A DNA stretch of 13,765 bases, from NCBI GenBank assembly GCA_964565705.1, contig CAZMGD010000106.1:1-13765 (forward strand), read 5' to 3'. The position numbers and the translations under genes are program-made. Within the stretch, counting starts at the first letter, position 1, and each line of letters starts with the position of its first letter. This DNA is from CAZMGD01 sp964565705 (GTDB taxonomy: Bacteria; Actinomycetota; Acidimicrobiia; Acidimicrobiales; Ilumatobacteraceae). This document shows positions 1 through 6,814 of the stretch, in pieces. Below the pieces are notes generated by a model, which worked only from the letters and a program-made list of their open reading frames with translations, was not told the origin of the DNA and did not search any database.

Positions 1-2
1 TG

Positions 3-704
3 AAGTACCACGTGCAGACGTCCGGGAGGTCGCTGCACGCGCAGGAGATGTCGTTCAACGACATCCGCACCACACTGCAGGCGCTGGGCGCGCTCTACGA
101 CAACTGCAACAGCCTCCACACCAACGCCTTCGACGAGGCGGTGACGACGCCGTCGGCGGACTCGGTGCGCCGAGCGCTCGCGATCCAGCTGATCATCAAC
201 CGGGAGTGGGGCCTCGCCGGCAACGAGAACCCGTTGCAGGGGAGCTTCGTCGTCGAGGAGCTGACCGATCTGGTCGAGGAGGCGGTGCTCGCCGAGTTCG
301 AGCGGATCAGCGATCGCGGTGGCGTGCTCGGTGCGATGGAGATCGGCTACCAGCGGGGCAAGATCCAAGACGAGTCGATGCTGTACGAGACCCGCAAGCA
401 CGACGGCTCGCTGCCGATCATCGGCGTGAACACGTTCCGCGGTCCCGACTCCGGTGCGGTGCCCACCACGCTCGAGCTGGCGCGTGGCACCGACGACGAG
501 CGCCGGCGCGAGCTGGCCCGGCTGCGGGCGTTCCAGGAGGCCGGTGGTGGGCCGCGCGACGCAGCCCTGGACGCGCTGCGCGCAGCGGCCCTGCGCGGCG
601 ACAACCTGTTCGCGGTGCTGATGGACGCCGTGCGGACGTGCAGCCTCGGCGACATCACCCAGACGCTGTTCGACGTCGGTGGCCGGTACCGCCGCAACGT
701 CTGA
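3..704 (+). CDS. icmF: IcmF-type fused isobutyryl-CoA mutase, C-terminal part (5' truncated by window)
   Basis: This is the last 233 residues of an adenosylcobalamin-dependent acyl-CoA mutase; the reading frame is open to the left edge. The first residues (KYHVQTSGRSLHAQEMSFND) match the HxQTSG loop of the mutase TIM barrel. They are followed by the family stretch SLHTNAFDEA, then REWGLAGNENPLQGSF and GYQRGKIQDESMLYE. The FNDIRTT, NENPLQGSF and KIQDESMLY strings are what I know from IcmF, the fused isobutyryl-CoA/pivalyl-CoA mutase that also carries B12 and G-protein (MeaI-like) domains. Ordinary MutB reads differently here. Those N-terminal domains would lie outside the window. The reaction is reversible carbon-skeleton rearrangement of isobutyryl-CoA to n-butyryl-CoA (or close homologues) in the cytosol. 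It ends with a TGA at 702-704. Family is confident; the exact acyl-CoA substrate is not. Confidence 0.87.
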   Translation, partial: KYHVQTSGRSLHAQEMSFNDIRTTLQALGALYDNCNSLHTNAFDEAVTTPSADSVRRALAIQLIINREWGLAGNENPLQGSFVVEELTDLVEEAVLAEFERISDRGGVLGAMEIGYQRGKIQDESMLYETRKHDGSLPIIGVNTFRGPDSGAVPTTLELARGTDDERRRELARLRAFQEAGGGPRDAALDALRAAALRGDNLFAVLMDAVRTCSLGDITQTLFDVGGRYRRNV

Positions 705-721
705 CGCCGCGAGGGATCGGG

Positions 722-745
722 GCAGGCGGTTCGCCGGCCTCCTGC
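722..745 (+). terminator. Possible hairpin downstream of icmF
   Basis: A GC-rich stem can form just after the mutase stop. AGG-CGG pairs with CCG-(G)-CCT around a TTCG loop at 730-733, and GCAGG/CCTGC at 722-726/741-745 offers an alternative closure. There is no T-run, so it could equally be chance pairing in GC-rich DNA. Confidence 0.25.
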
Positions 746-786
746 GCGTACAGCCGTTCGAGGCGGCTCGCGCGGCCACATCTCGC

Positions 787-792
787 TAGGTT
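787..792 (+). promoter_or_regulatory. Predicted -10 element of the DHA2 exporter
   Basis: TAGGTT fits the actinobacterial TAnnnT -10 consensus and would start an RNA near 799. That gives a leader of about 38 nt carrying GGAAAG at 825-830, six bases before the ATG at 837. No convincing -35 is visible. The same CTAGGTTCG string recurs at 12394-12402 upstream of the kinase. Confidence 0.4.
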
Positions 793-836
793 CGCCACGG
801 CACATCCACGGGCGCGGCCGGCCCGGAAAGCAGCGC

Positions 837-2360
837 ATGGAGCACGTCGTCGTCCCCGGCACATCTGCGCCCGTGGTGCCGGTGCGTCGACCGTACGTGG
901 TGCTCACCGTGCTCTGCTTCTCGCAGCTGCTGCTCAGCATCGACGTCACGATCGTCGCCGTCGCCAACCCGTCGATCCAGACCGGTCTGGGGTTCGACGG
1001 TGCCAGCCTCCAGTGGACGCTGACCGCGTACGCGCTCACCTTCGGCGGCTTCCTCCTCCTCGGTGGGCGGATGGCGGACCTGTACGGGCGGCGGCGCCTG
1101 TTCGTCATCGGCATCGCCGGCTTCACGGTCACGTCGCTCGTCGCTGGTGCGGCGCAGTCGCCCCTGCAGCTGATCGCGGCGCGCGCCGGGCAAGGCCTGT
1201 TCGCTGCGGTGATCTCCCCGTGCACGCTGTCGATCCTCGCCTCGACCTTCGCCGAGGGTCGAGGACGCCAGCGCGCGTACGGGCTCTGGGCGGCGACGGG
1301 CTCGATCGGTGGCATGGTGGGGTTCCTGCTCGGTGGCGTGCTGACGTCCGCGCTGGGCTGGCGCTCGATCTTCTTCATCAACGGCCCGATCGGGGTGCTC
1401 GCCGTCGTCTGCGCCATCACCTGGTTGCCGAAGGATCCATCGGCGCGGACGCGGCAGTCGCTCGACCTGCCCGGAGCGGTCACGGTGACGCTCGGCAGCG
1501 CGCTCGTGATCCTCGGCGTCGGCCAGGCCGAGACCCACGGCTGGACGTCGCCGGCGTCCAACGTCCCGCTGGTGCTCGGTCTCGGACTGACCGGCCTGTT
1601 CGTGCTGATCGAGGCCCGCGCCGCGAACCCGCTGCTGCCGATGCGGGTGCTACGCCGGCGCAACGCGCTCTCCATCGTGCCGCTCACGTTCCTGGCGGTC
1701 CTGGGCAACGCCACGATCTACCTCAGCGCGCTGTACCTCCAGCACGTGTTCGGCTACAGCGCGAGCACGTCGGGCGCCGCGGTGCTCGGCCTGCCGGTGG
1801 GGTTCGGCATCGGCGTCAACGTCGGTTCCCGGCTGGTGGACCGCATCGGCATGCGCCACCAGGCGGTGCTCGGCTTCGCCGTGGTGGCGGCCTCGTCGCT
1901 GTGGCTGGCGAGAACCCCCGACGACGGCTCGTTCGCCGCCTCGTACTTGCCGGGGCTCTTCGGCATCGGCGTCGGGATGGGGCTCGCGCTGATCCCGCTG
2001 ATCACCACGGTGACGACGGGCGTGGCCGACGACGACCAGGGCGTGGTCGCTGGCGTGTACGGGATGTCGCAGCAGATCGGCGGTGCGATCGGGCTCGCCG
2101 TGCTCGCTGGGATCGCCGCCTCGGGCGGTGCCGCCGGCGCGGCGGGCGTGATCGTGCGCAGCATCGCCGAGGAGGCGCACGCGATCCGCGTTGCGCTGGT
2201 CGGTTCCGCGTTCGTCGCCGCCGGTGGCGCGCTGGTGTCGGCAGCGACGCTGCCGAACCACCTGTACCACCAGGGCCATGACACACTGCTGCCGATCACC
2301 GGCGTGCCCGAGCCGGTCGCGCTCGTCGAGACCGTGGCCGACACCGACAAGGGTCGGTAG
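837..2360 (+). CDS. DHA2-family (EmrB/QacA-type, 14-helix) MFS drug exporter
   Basis: A 507-residue, very hydrophobic protein of normal length for 14-helix MFS proton antiporters, which export drugs or secondary metabolites across the cytoplasmic membrane. Visible signatures are LSIDVTIVAVANPSI in helix 1 (residues 33-47, the DHA2 D1 motif with its Asp), motif A GGRMADLYGRRR (76-87), motif B RAGQG (116-120) and a glycine-rich motif C region GSIGGMVGFLLGG (155-167). The DHA2 hallmark GWRSIFFINGPIG follows at 174-186. The canonical Gly-Pro of motif C reads Gly-Phe here (residues 162-163), a modest deviation. The ATG at 837 is preceded by GGAAAG six bases upstream. A SARP-like regulator starts 21 bp after the stop, or immediately after it with an alternative start, so the two are probably linked in expression. 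The substrate cannot be read from sequence. Confidence 0.9.
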   Translation: MEHVVVPGTSAPVVPVRRPYVVLTVLCFSQLLLSIDVTIVAVANPSIQTGLGFDGASLQWTLTAYALTFGGFLLLGGRMADLYGRRRLFVIGIAGFTVTSLVAGAAQSPLQLIAARAGQGLFAAVISPCTLSILASTFAEGRGRQRAYGLWAATGSIGGMVGFLLGGVLTSALGWRSIFFINGPIGVLAVVCAITWLPKDPSARTRQSLDLPGAVTVTLGSALVILGVGQAETHGWTSPASNVPLVLGLGLTGLFVLIEARAANPLLPMRVLRRRNALSIVPLTFLAVLGNATIYLSALYLQHVFGYSASTSGAAVLGLPVGFGIGVNVGSRLVDRIGMRHQAVLGFAVVAASSLWLARTPDDGSFAASYLPGLFGIGVGMGLALIPLITTVTTGVADDDQGVVAGVYGMSQQIGGAIGLAVLAGIAASGGAAGAAGVIVRSIAEEAHAIRVALVGSAFVAAGGALVSAATLPNHLYHQGHDTLLPITGVPEPVALVETVADTDKGR

Positions 2361-2368
2361 GTGGTTGC

Positions 2369-2374
2369 TACGTT
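2369..2374 (+). promoter_or_regulatory. Predicted -10 element giving a leaderless SARP transcript
   Basis: TACGTT lies seven bases before the in-frame GTG at 2382, so transcription would start at or next to that codon. It sits just after the exporter stop codon at 2358-2360. A CCGACA at 2344-2349 resembles a -35, but the 19-bp spacing is long. Confidence 0.4.
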
Positions 2375-2381
2375 GGCCGCG

Positions 2382-3449
2382 GTGGAAGTACACCTGCTCG
2401 GACAGCTGCGGGTGGCGGGGGAGCACGGCGACATCCCGCTGAACGGCCCCCATGTTCGGGCCCTCTTCGTGCTGCTCGCACTGCAGCCCGGCACGGTGCG
2501 GTCGCGTCGTGCGCTGGCGGAGGCGTTGTGGCCGATGCGCTCACCGACGGATCCCAACAACGCCCTGCAGACCCACGTCTCACGCCTCCGGCGCCAGCTC
2601 GGCATCGACGTGGTCGCCACGACGCAGGGTGGCTACCGCCTCGACATCGAACCGATGTCGGTGGACGTGACGCGATTCGAGGCGGCGATCGCCCGTGGGC
2701 GCCACGCCGTGTCGGCGGGCCACGCCCGGGCCGCCGCAGCGACGTTGGACCAGGCATTGGCGCTGTGGCACGGCGAACCGTTCGTGGACCTGCACGGCTT
2801 CCCACGGCTCGCTCGCGCCGCGGCAGAGCTCGCCGACCTCCACGCCGAGGCGGTCGATCTGCGTGCCCAGGCCGGCCTGATGCTCGACGACGCGGCCACC
2901 GTCGTTGCGTCTCTGCGCACGCAGCTCGAGCGCCATCCGTTCCGCGAGCACAGCTACGTCTTGCTGATGCAGGCGTTGTACCGGATGGGCAACCAGGTCG
3001 AGGCCCTGCGCGTCGGCAGCGCCGCCGGGCGCGTCCTGCGCGACCGGGCCGGGCTCGAGCCGGGCGCCGAGCTGCGCGAGATGGAGCAGATGATCCTGCA
3101 CCACGACGCCCGCCTCACGCCGGGCTCACGGATCCGTCCCGCCGCCGGCGCCGAACTCGCCGACCGCCGCGACGAGATCGCCGAGATCCTCGATTCGACG
3201 TTCGGGGACGACCCGACCTGGGCGGTGCTCGCCGTGTGCGGCGCGGCGTCGATGCTCTGTCGCGCCGGCCAGGTCGAGCTGGCGGCGCGGCTGGCGCTGC
3301 TCGGCGTCGAGGTCGCGGCGATCTACGGCTGGGAGCACCCGGCCCGCGGGGCGCTGCGCGAGGTGCTGGACGCGAGCGACCCAGCGAGTTCATGGTACGC
3401 CGATGTGCTGGCCCGGCTCGGTGACCTCCCCGATACCGCCGCCGGCTGA
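2382..3449 (+). CDS. SARP-like transcriptional regulator (winged helix + BTAD)
   Basis: A 355-residue DNA-binding regulator of the AfsR/DnrI/EmbR type. From the chosen start the protein reads VEVHLLGQLRV, the classic N-terminus of this family. An OmpR-like winged helix covers about residues 1-90, including RALAEALWP, ALQTHVSRLRRQLG and the TQGGYRLDI wing. A bacterial transcriptional activation domain (BTAD, helical TPR-like) covers about 95-235, including HPFREHSYVLLMQALYRMGN and AGLEPGAELREME. The last ~100 residues are helical and not a recognised domain; there is no NB-ARC ATPase, unlike AfsR. The start could instead be GTG 2361, which directly abuts the exporter's TAG and has AAGGG at 2349-2353, adding seven residues. 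I prefer 2382 because of TACGTT seven bases upstream and the family N-terminus. It lies behind a drug exporter on the same strand, so it may control it. Confidence 0.85.
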   Translation: MEVHLLGQLRVAGEHGDIPLNGPHVRALFVLLALQPGTVRSRRALAEALWPMRSPTDPNNALQTHVSRLRRQLGIDVVATTQGGYRLDIEPMSVDVTRFEAAIARGRHAVSAGHARAAAATLDQALALWHGEPFVDLHGFPRLARAAAELADLHAEAVDLRAQAGLMLDDAATVVASLRTQLERHPFREHSYVLLMQALYRMGNQVEALRVGSAAGRVLRDRAGLEPGAELREMEQMILHHDARLTPGSRIRPAAGAELADRRDEIAEILDSTFGDDPTWAVLAVCGAASMLCRAGQVELAARLALLGVEVAAIYGWEHPARGALREVLDASDPASSWYADVLARLGDLPDTAAG

Positions 3450-3486
3450 GTCGACCAGCACAGCGCCCGTCCGATGCGGTCGCGCT

Positions 3487-4260
3487 TCAGCTCTTGATCT
3501 CGGCGGGGGAGGGCACGGGTATGCCGCAGCGGCGCATCCCCTGCTCGACCCGGCCGATCACGGTCTCGATCACGGCGACTCGCCCGTAGCGCTTCTGCTC
3601 GCCGGACAGCACGTCCCAGGGTGCGAGGTGGTGGTCGGTGCGCTCGAACATCTCCTCCGCGGCGACGGCGTACGCCTCTGTCTTGTCGCGGTTGCGCCAG
3701 TCCTCGTCGGTGATCTTCCACTTCCGCAGCGGATCCTGCTCACGGTCGTGGAACCGCACGAGCTGCTCATGGGCCGATATGTGCAGCCAGAACTTGACGA
3801 GGATCACGCCTTCGCTGGCGAGCATCCGCTCGAACGCGACGATCTCCTCGAACGCCCGCCCCCACTCCTCGGTCGTGGCGAACCCCTCGACGCGCTCGAC
3901 GAGCACGCGCCCGTACCAGCTCCGGTCGAGCACGGTCATGCCGCCGAGGCCGGGCACCTGTGGGAAGAAGCGCCACAGGAACGGGTGGCGCTTCTCGTGG
4001 TGCGTCGGCTTGGAGAACGACGTCACCCGGTAGTGGCGGGGATCGAGTGGGTCGACGAGTCGCTTGATCGCGCCGCCCTTGCCCGCGGCGTCGAGGCCTT
4101 CGAACACGACCATCAGACCGGGTCCGGGCAGACCGGTGCCCATCTCACCGCCGAGGTGCAGGCGCAGCTGCAGCCACCGGCGTTGGGCGGCGAGCAGCCG
4201 GCTCTGGTACTCCTTGCGGCTGAGGGCGGGGGTCAGATCGAGATGGTCGAGCCGCGTCAT
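3487..4260 (-). CDS. ppk2: Polyphosphate kinase 2 family protein (single-domain PPK2)
   Basis: A 257-residue cytosolic P-loop enzyme that moves phosphate between polyphosphate and nucleotides. Walker A is EGLDAAGKGGAIKRL from residue 54 (Lys61). Walker B is the VLDRSWYGRVLVERVEG stretch from residue 110 (Asp112). The lid region RFHDREQDPLRKWKIT begins near 169. Length fits a one-domain PPK2. The DRSWYGRVLVERVEGF string resembles what I recall from the catalytic half of the class II polyphosphate:AMP phosphotransferases more than class I ADP/GDP enzymes, so AMP phosphorylation is possible; this is inference. The ATG at 4260 has no Shine-Dalgarno sequence, but TAGTGT lies nine bases upstream. 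It converges on the SARP gene with a 37-bp gap. The membrane protein gene upstream, on the same strand, ends 41 bp before this start. Confidence 0.9.
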   Translation of the reverse strand: MTRLDHLDLTPALSRKEYQSRLLAAQRRWLQLRLHLGGEMGTGLPGPGLMVVFEGLDAAGKGGAIKRLVDPLDPRHYRVTSFSKPTHHEKRHPFLWRFFPQVPGLGGMTVLDRSWYGRVLVERVEGFATTEEWGRAFEEIVAFERMLASEGVILVKFWLHISAHEQLVRFHDREQDPLRKWKITDEDWRNRDKTEAYAVAAEEMFERTDHHLAPWDVLSGEQKRYGRVAVIETVIGRVEQGMRRCGIPVPSPAEIKS

Positions 4261-4269
4261 CGAGGTGCG

Positions 4270-4275
4270 ACACTA
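4270..4275 (-). promoter_or_regulatory. Predicted -10 element of ppk2 (near-leaderless)
   Basis: On the minus strand the sequence reads TAGTGT, then nine bases, then the ATG at 4260. The expected RNA start would leave only two or three untranslated bases. This suggests the kinase has its own promoter even though another minus-strand gene lies 41 bp upstream. Confidence 0.35.
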
Positions 4276-4301
4276 CGCACGCCGGGTGGCGAGGACGGGC
4301 A

Positions 4302-4793
4302 TCAGGCAGGCGATGGTGTCGGCTCGTCGGAGGGCGCGATCGTGATGCCTCCCGGGGGTGTCGGGTCGGGCTCGATGACGCGCGTCGTCTTGCGGTCGAT
4401 CGCCATGATGGCGAGGCCGATGGCGATGAACAAGAGGCCGAGGCCGACGACGAGTGCGGCGACGCCGAACGCGACGACCGACGTGAACAATGACGCGCGG
4501 AGGAACGACGAGTTCATCATCGTCGGCCGCCGGGGATCGTCCTGGTCCAGCTGGGCATAGGTGAGGCCGTCGGCGATCTCCGACGCGTGCGTCTTGATCA
4601 CCGTCGCCTGGGAGTACGCGGTGAACGGCCCTTCGACGGGCTCGCCGGCGAAGTTCTGGGCGTCGTCGGAGACGGTGATGTGCTCGTCGGCGAGTTCGCG
4701 GTGCACGAGGTAGTAGGTCATGCCGCCGGCGATGATCATGAACCCGCCGGCGACGTAGAGGATGATCGAGACGATCTTGGGCAGCTTGCTCAC
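4302..4793 (-). CDS. Small two-helix membrane protein of an actinobacterial conserved family
   Basis: A 163-residue protein with a short N-terminal tail and a first membrane helix at about residues 7-30 (IVSIILYVAGGFMIIAGG). A ~70-residue outside domain follows, including ADEHITVSDDAQNFAG, VEGPFTAYSQATVI and LTYAQLDQDDP. A second helix spans about 103-132, and the tail is Pro-rich and cytosolic. I recognise this pattern (ADEKITVSDDAxxFAGxxVxGPFTAYAQAxxI) from actinobacterial proteins often labelled 'aromatic ring-opening dioxygenase LigA'. Nothing here resembles a dioxygenase, so that name should not be carried over. The GTG start at 4793 is well supported by AGGGAGGG at 4803-4810 (nine-base spacing). 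TATGCT at 4836-4841 is a plausible -10. No function can be assigned. Confidence 0.8.
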   Translation of the reverse strand: MSKLPKIVSIILYVAGGFMIIAGGMTYYLVHRELADEHITVSDDAQNFAGEPVEGPFTAYSQATVIKTHASEIADGLTYAQLDQDDPRRPTMMNSSFLRASLFTSVVAFGVAALVVGLGLLFIAIGLAIMAIDRKTTRVIEPDPTPPGGITIAPSDEPTPSPA

Positions 4794-4835
4794 GCCTTGG
4801 TTCCCTCCCTTGGCGGTCGGGGCCGCCTGCGGTCG

Positions 4836-4841
4836 AGCATA
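4836..4841 (-). promoter_or_regulatory. Predicted -10 element of the two-helix membrane protein gene
   Basis: The minus strand reads TATGCT, about 42 bases before the GTG start at 4793. The RNA would begin near 4829 and carry the strong AGGGAGGG ribosome-binding site. Confidence 0.4.
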
Positions 4842-4871
4842 TGCGTGGCCGCACGCCGGGCCGGGTGATCC

Positions 4872-6590
4872 TCAGTCGTGCCGGCGAGCCTTCGGGAAGT
4901 TGCCGCGGGTGTGGGGCGACTTGCGGTCAGGGCGAGCGGTGACCTGTTTGCCGCGTACGAGCGCGCGGCGCATCGCGTCCATCACCTCGTCCGCCGAGTC
5001 GCGCGGAACGTCGACGAGCGAGAAGCGGTCCTGGACGAGGATCTTGCCGATCTGGTTGCCGCGGACGCGGGTCTCGTTGGCGATCGCCCCGACCAGGTCC
5101 TGCGGGCGGATGCCGGCGTTGCGGCCGATGTCGAAGTGCAGCGTGGTGAACGGGCCGTCGTAGCGCTCGACGTGCTTGCGCTTGGTGCCGTCGCCCGCGT
5201 CGCGCTTCGGGCGCTGGGTGATCTCGGGGATCTCGACCTCGTCGACGACGGCGCCGTTGGCCTCGTCGACGAGCTTCAGCGCGGCGGCGGCGACGTCCTC
5301 GACCGGCAGCTCGGCGGAGAGGGTCGCGACCATCGACCGGAAGCGGTCGAGCCCTCCGTCGGCCACCGCGTTGCGCACCTCGTCCAAGGCGAGCTCGAGT
5401 TGCCGGGCACGCAACGCCGCGACCGACGGCACGCTGTGGATCGCGATCTGCTGCTTGGTGAGTCGCTCGATGTTGCCGAGCAGGCGCTGTTCGCGGGGCT
5501 CGGCGAGCGTGATCGCGACACCTTCGCGCCCGGCGCGCCCGACTCGGCCGATGCGGTGCACGTATGCCTCGGGAGCGGACGGGACGTCGAAGTTGAAGAC
5601 GTGGGTCAACTGGTCGATGTCGAGGCCGCGAGCGGCGACGTCGGTGGCGATGAGCAGCTCCGTCGTGCCCGCGCGCAGCCGACCCATCACCTTGTCGCGC
5701 TGCTCCTGGCCCATCCCGCCGTGCAGCGCCTCGGCCCGGTAGCCGCGCCCGTTCAGGGTCTCGGTCAAGGTGTCGACCTCGCCGCGGGTGCGGCAGAACA
5801 CGATCGCTGCTCCCGGCGCCTCGATGTCGAGCACGCGGCCGAGCGCCGCCGCCTTGTGGGCCCGCAGCACGATGTACGCGCGCTGCTCCACGAGCGGGGC
5901 TGCATCGGTCGTCGTCGGCTGCTGGCGGATCTGGATGCGGACCGGATCGTTCAGGTGGGTGCGGATGATCTTGTCGATGCGCGGCGGCAGCGTCGCCGAG
6001 AACAGCACCGTCTGGCGCGTGGTCGGCGCGGCGGCGAGGATCTGCTCGAGCTCCTCGGCGAAGCCCATGTCGAGCATCTCGTCGGCCTCGTCGAGCACGA
6101 CCGTGCGCACGTCATCGAGCACGAGCGACCCGCGCTTGATGTGGTCGACCGCCCGCCCCGGCGTGGCGACCACGACGTGCACGCCGCGCTCCAACGCCTT
6201 CAGCTGGCGGAAGATCGGCTGGCCACCGTACACGGGCACGACGCGCGCATCGAGGTGGCGCCCGTACTTGTACATCGCCTCCGACACCTGCACGGCGAGC
6301 TCACGCGTCGGCACGAGCACGAGCGCGACCGGCGCGTCTCCGTCGCCGTCGGTCAGCATCTGCAGGATCGGCAGCGCGAACGCTGCCGTCTTCCCGGTGC
6401 CCGTCGCCGCCTGCCCGAGCAGGTCGCGCCCGGCCAGCAGCGGCTCGATCGTCTCCCGCTGGATCGGGGTGGGTTCCTCGTAGCCCAGCCCGGCGAGCGA
6501 CTTCAACAGCTCCGGCCGCAGCCCGAGATCGGCGAAGCCCGGCGCGAGCTCTGCCGGTTCGGTGTCGGGTGTGCCAGGTTCGTCGTTCAC
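4872..6590 (-). CDS. deaD: DEAD-box ATP-dependent RNA helicase with DbpA-type RNA-binding tail
   Basis: A 572-residue cytosolic RNA helicase of the DeaD/CsdA group, which remodels structured RNA and assists ribosome assembly and cold adaptation. All core motifs are intact. The Q motif region runs from GFADLGL (residue 18) to PTPIQ (40-44). The others are motif I AATGTGKT (61-68), Ia PTREL (94-98), II DEAD (167-170), III SAT (198-200), ATDVAARGLD (315-324) and VI HRIGRVGRAGR (345-355). After a linker, a DbpA-like RRM-type domain lies at about 481-556 (FTTLHFDIGRNAGI, GNQIGKILVQDRFSLVDV), followed by a basic tail. The frame stays open upstream to 6773, but the extra residues are low-complexity and not helicase-like. 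I therefore start at GTG 6590, just before the Q motif region, with TATCGT nine bases upstream. It diverges from the cupin gene across an inverted-repeat region. Confidence 0.93.
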   Translation of the reverse strand: MNDEPGTPDTEPAELAPGFADLGLRPELLKSLAGLGYEEPTPIQRETIEPLLAGRDLLGQAATGTGKTAAFALPILQMLTDGDGDAPVALVLVPTRELAVQVSEAMYKYGRHLDARVVPVYGGQPIFRQLKALERGVHVVVATPGRAVDHIKRGSLVLDDVRTVVLDEADEMLDMGFAEELEQILAAAPTTRQTVLFSATLPPRIDKIIRTHLNDPVRIQIRQQPTTTDAAPLVEQRAYIVLRAHKAAALGRVLDIEAPGAAIVFCRTRGEVDTLTETLNGRGYRAEALHGGMGQEQRDKVMGRLRAGTTELLIATDVAARGLDIDQLTHVFNFDVPSAPEAYVHRIGRVGRAGREGVAITLAEPREQRLLGNIERLTKQQIAIHSVPSVAALRARQLELALDEVRNAVADGGLDRFRSMVATLSAELPVEDVAAAALKLVDEANGAVVDEVEIPEITQRPKRDAGDGTKRKHVERYDGPFTTLHFDIGRNAGIRPQDLVGAIANETRVRGNQIGKILVQDRFSLVDVPRDSADEVMDAMRRALVRGKQVTARPDRKSPHTRGNFPKARRHD

Positions 6591-6599
6591 GCCCCGACG

Positions 6600-6605
6600 A
6601 CGATA
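6600..6605 (-). promoter_or_regulatory. Predicted -10 element of the helicase (near-leaderless)
   Basis: The minus strand reads TATCGT, then nine bases, then the GTG at 6590. The distal arm of the inverted repeat (6626-6637) lies 20-32 bases upstream of this hexamer, covering the -35 and upstream region. Confidence 0.4.
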
Positions 6606-6625
6606 CGAGCAATTCCAGGTGTCCT

Positions 6626-6721
6626 CGTCTGAAAGAACCGCCGCGTTCGAAAGAACGACGAGCGCTGTGAACGAGGTGGCGACGACCGATGTTCTTTCGG
6701 ACCCGCAACTTCTTTCAGACG
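6626..6721. repeat. Nested inverted repeat with four GAAAGAA-core sites (operator-like)
   Basis: CGTCTGAAAGAA at 6626-6637 is a perfect inverted match to TTCTTTCAGACG at 6710-6721. Nested inside, CGAAAGAAC at 6648-6656 matches GTTCTTTCG at 6691-6699 in inverted orientation. The two left cores are 18 bp apart (6631 and 6649) and the two right cores are also 18 bp apart (6692 and 6710), so the whole 96 bp is mirror-symmetric about 6673/6674. It lies between two divergent genes and upstream of both predicted promoters. This fits DNA sites for a dimeric or multimeric regulator better than an RNA structure. The cognate regulator is unknown. Confidence 0.6.
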
Positions 6722-6777
6722 CGGACAGGTCAAGACGTCGGCGCCGGTGGCCTCGACATCCACCCGCACCCATCTTC

Positions 6778-6783
6778 TACGCT
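6778..6783 (+). promoter_or_regulatory. Predicted -10 element of the cupin gene
   Basis: TACGCT would start RNA near 6790, giving a ~25-nt leader with AAGGGG at 6800-6805, nine bases before the ATG at 6815. TCGACA at 6753-6758 looks like a -35 but is spaced by 19 bp. Confidence 0.4.
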
Positions 6784-6814
6784 CGATCCACCAGTGACGA
6801 AGGGGCAGCAACAG

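Noticed and set aside
206..2281. Long open frame on the plus strand overlapping icmF and the DHA2 exporter, and a minus-strand frame at 347-1714
   Set aside because: Arg/Ala/Pro-rich low-complexity translations with no family signal, typical shadows of GC-rich genes; the real genes in the other frame have clear domains.
2344..2374. CCGACA and TACGTT (and likewise TCGACA and TACGCT at 6753-6783) as full -35/-10 promoters
   Set aside because: Both pairs are spaced by 19 bp, longer than the usual 17-18, so only the -10 parts are reported.
4302..4793. Calling this protein an aromatic ring-opening dioxygenase
   Set aside because: No metal-binding or dioxygenase motif; two membrane helices dominate the sequence.
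4878..6632. 584-codon plus-strand open frame opposite the helicase
   Set aside because: Exact antisense of an intact DEAD-box gene; its translation is low-complexity and shows no domain, so it is a base-composition artefact.
6591..6773. N-terminal extension of the helicase up to 6773
   Set aside because: The added residues run through the inverted repeat, are not helicase-like, and a GTG at 6590 lies just before the Q motif region with a promoter-like hexamer.
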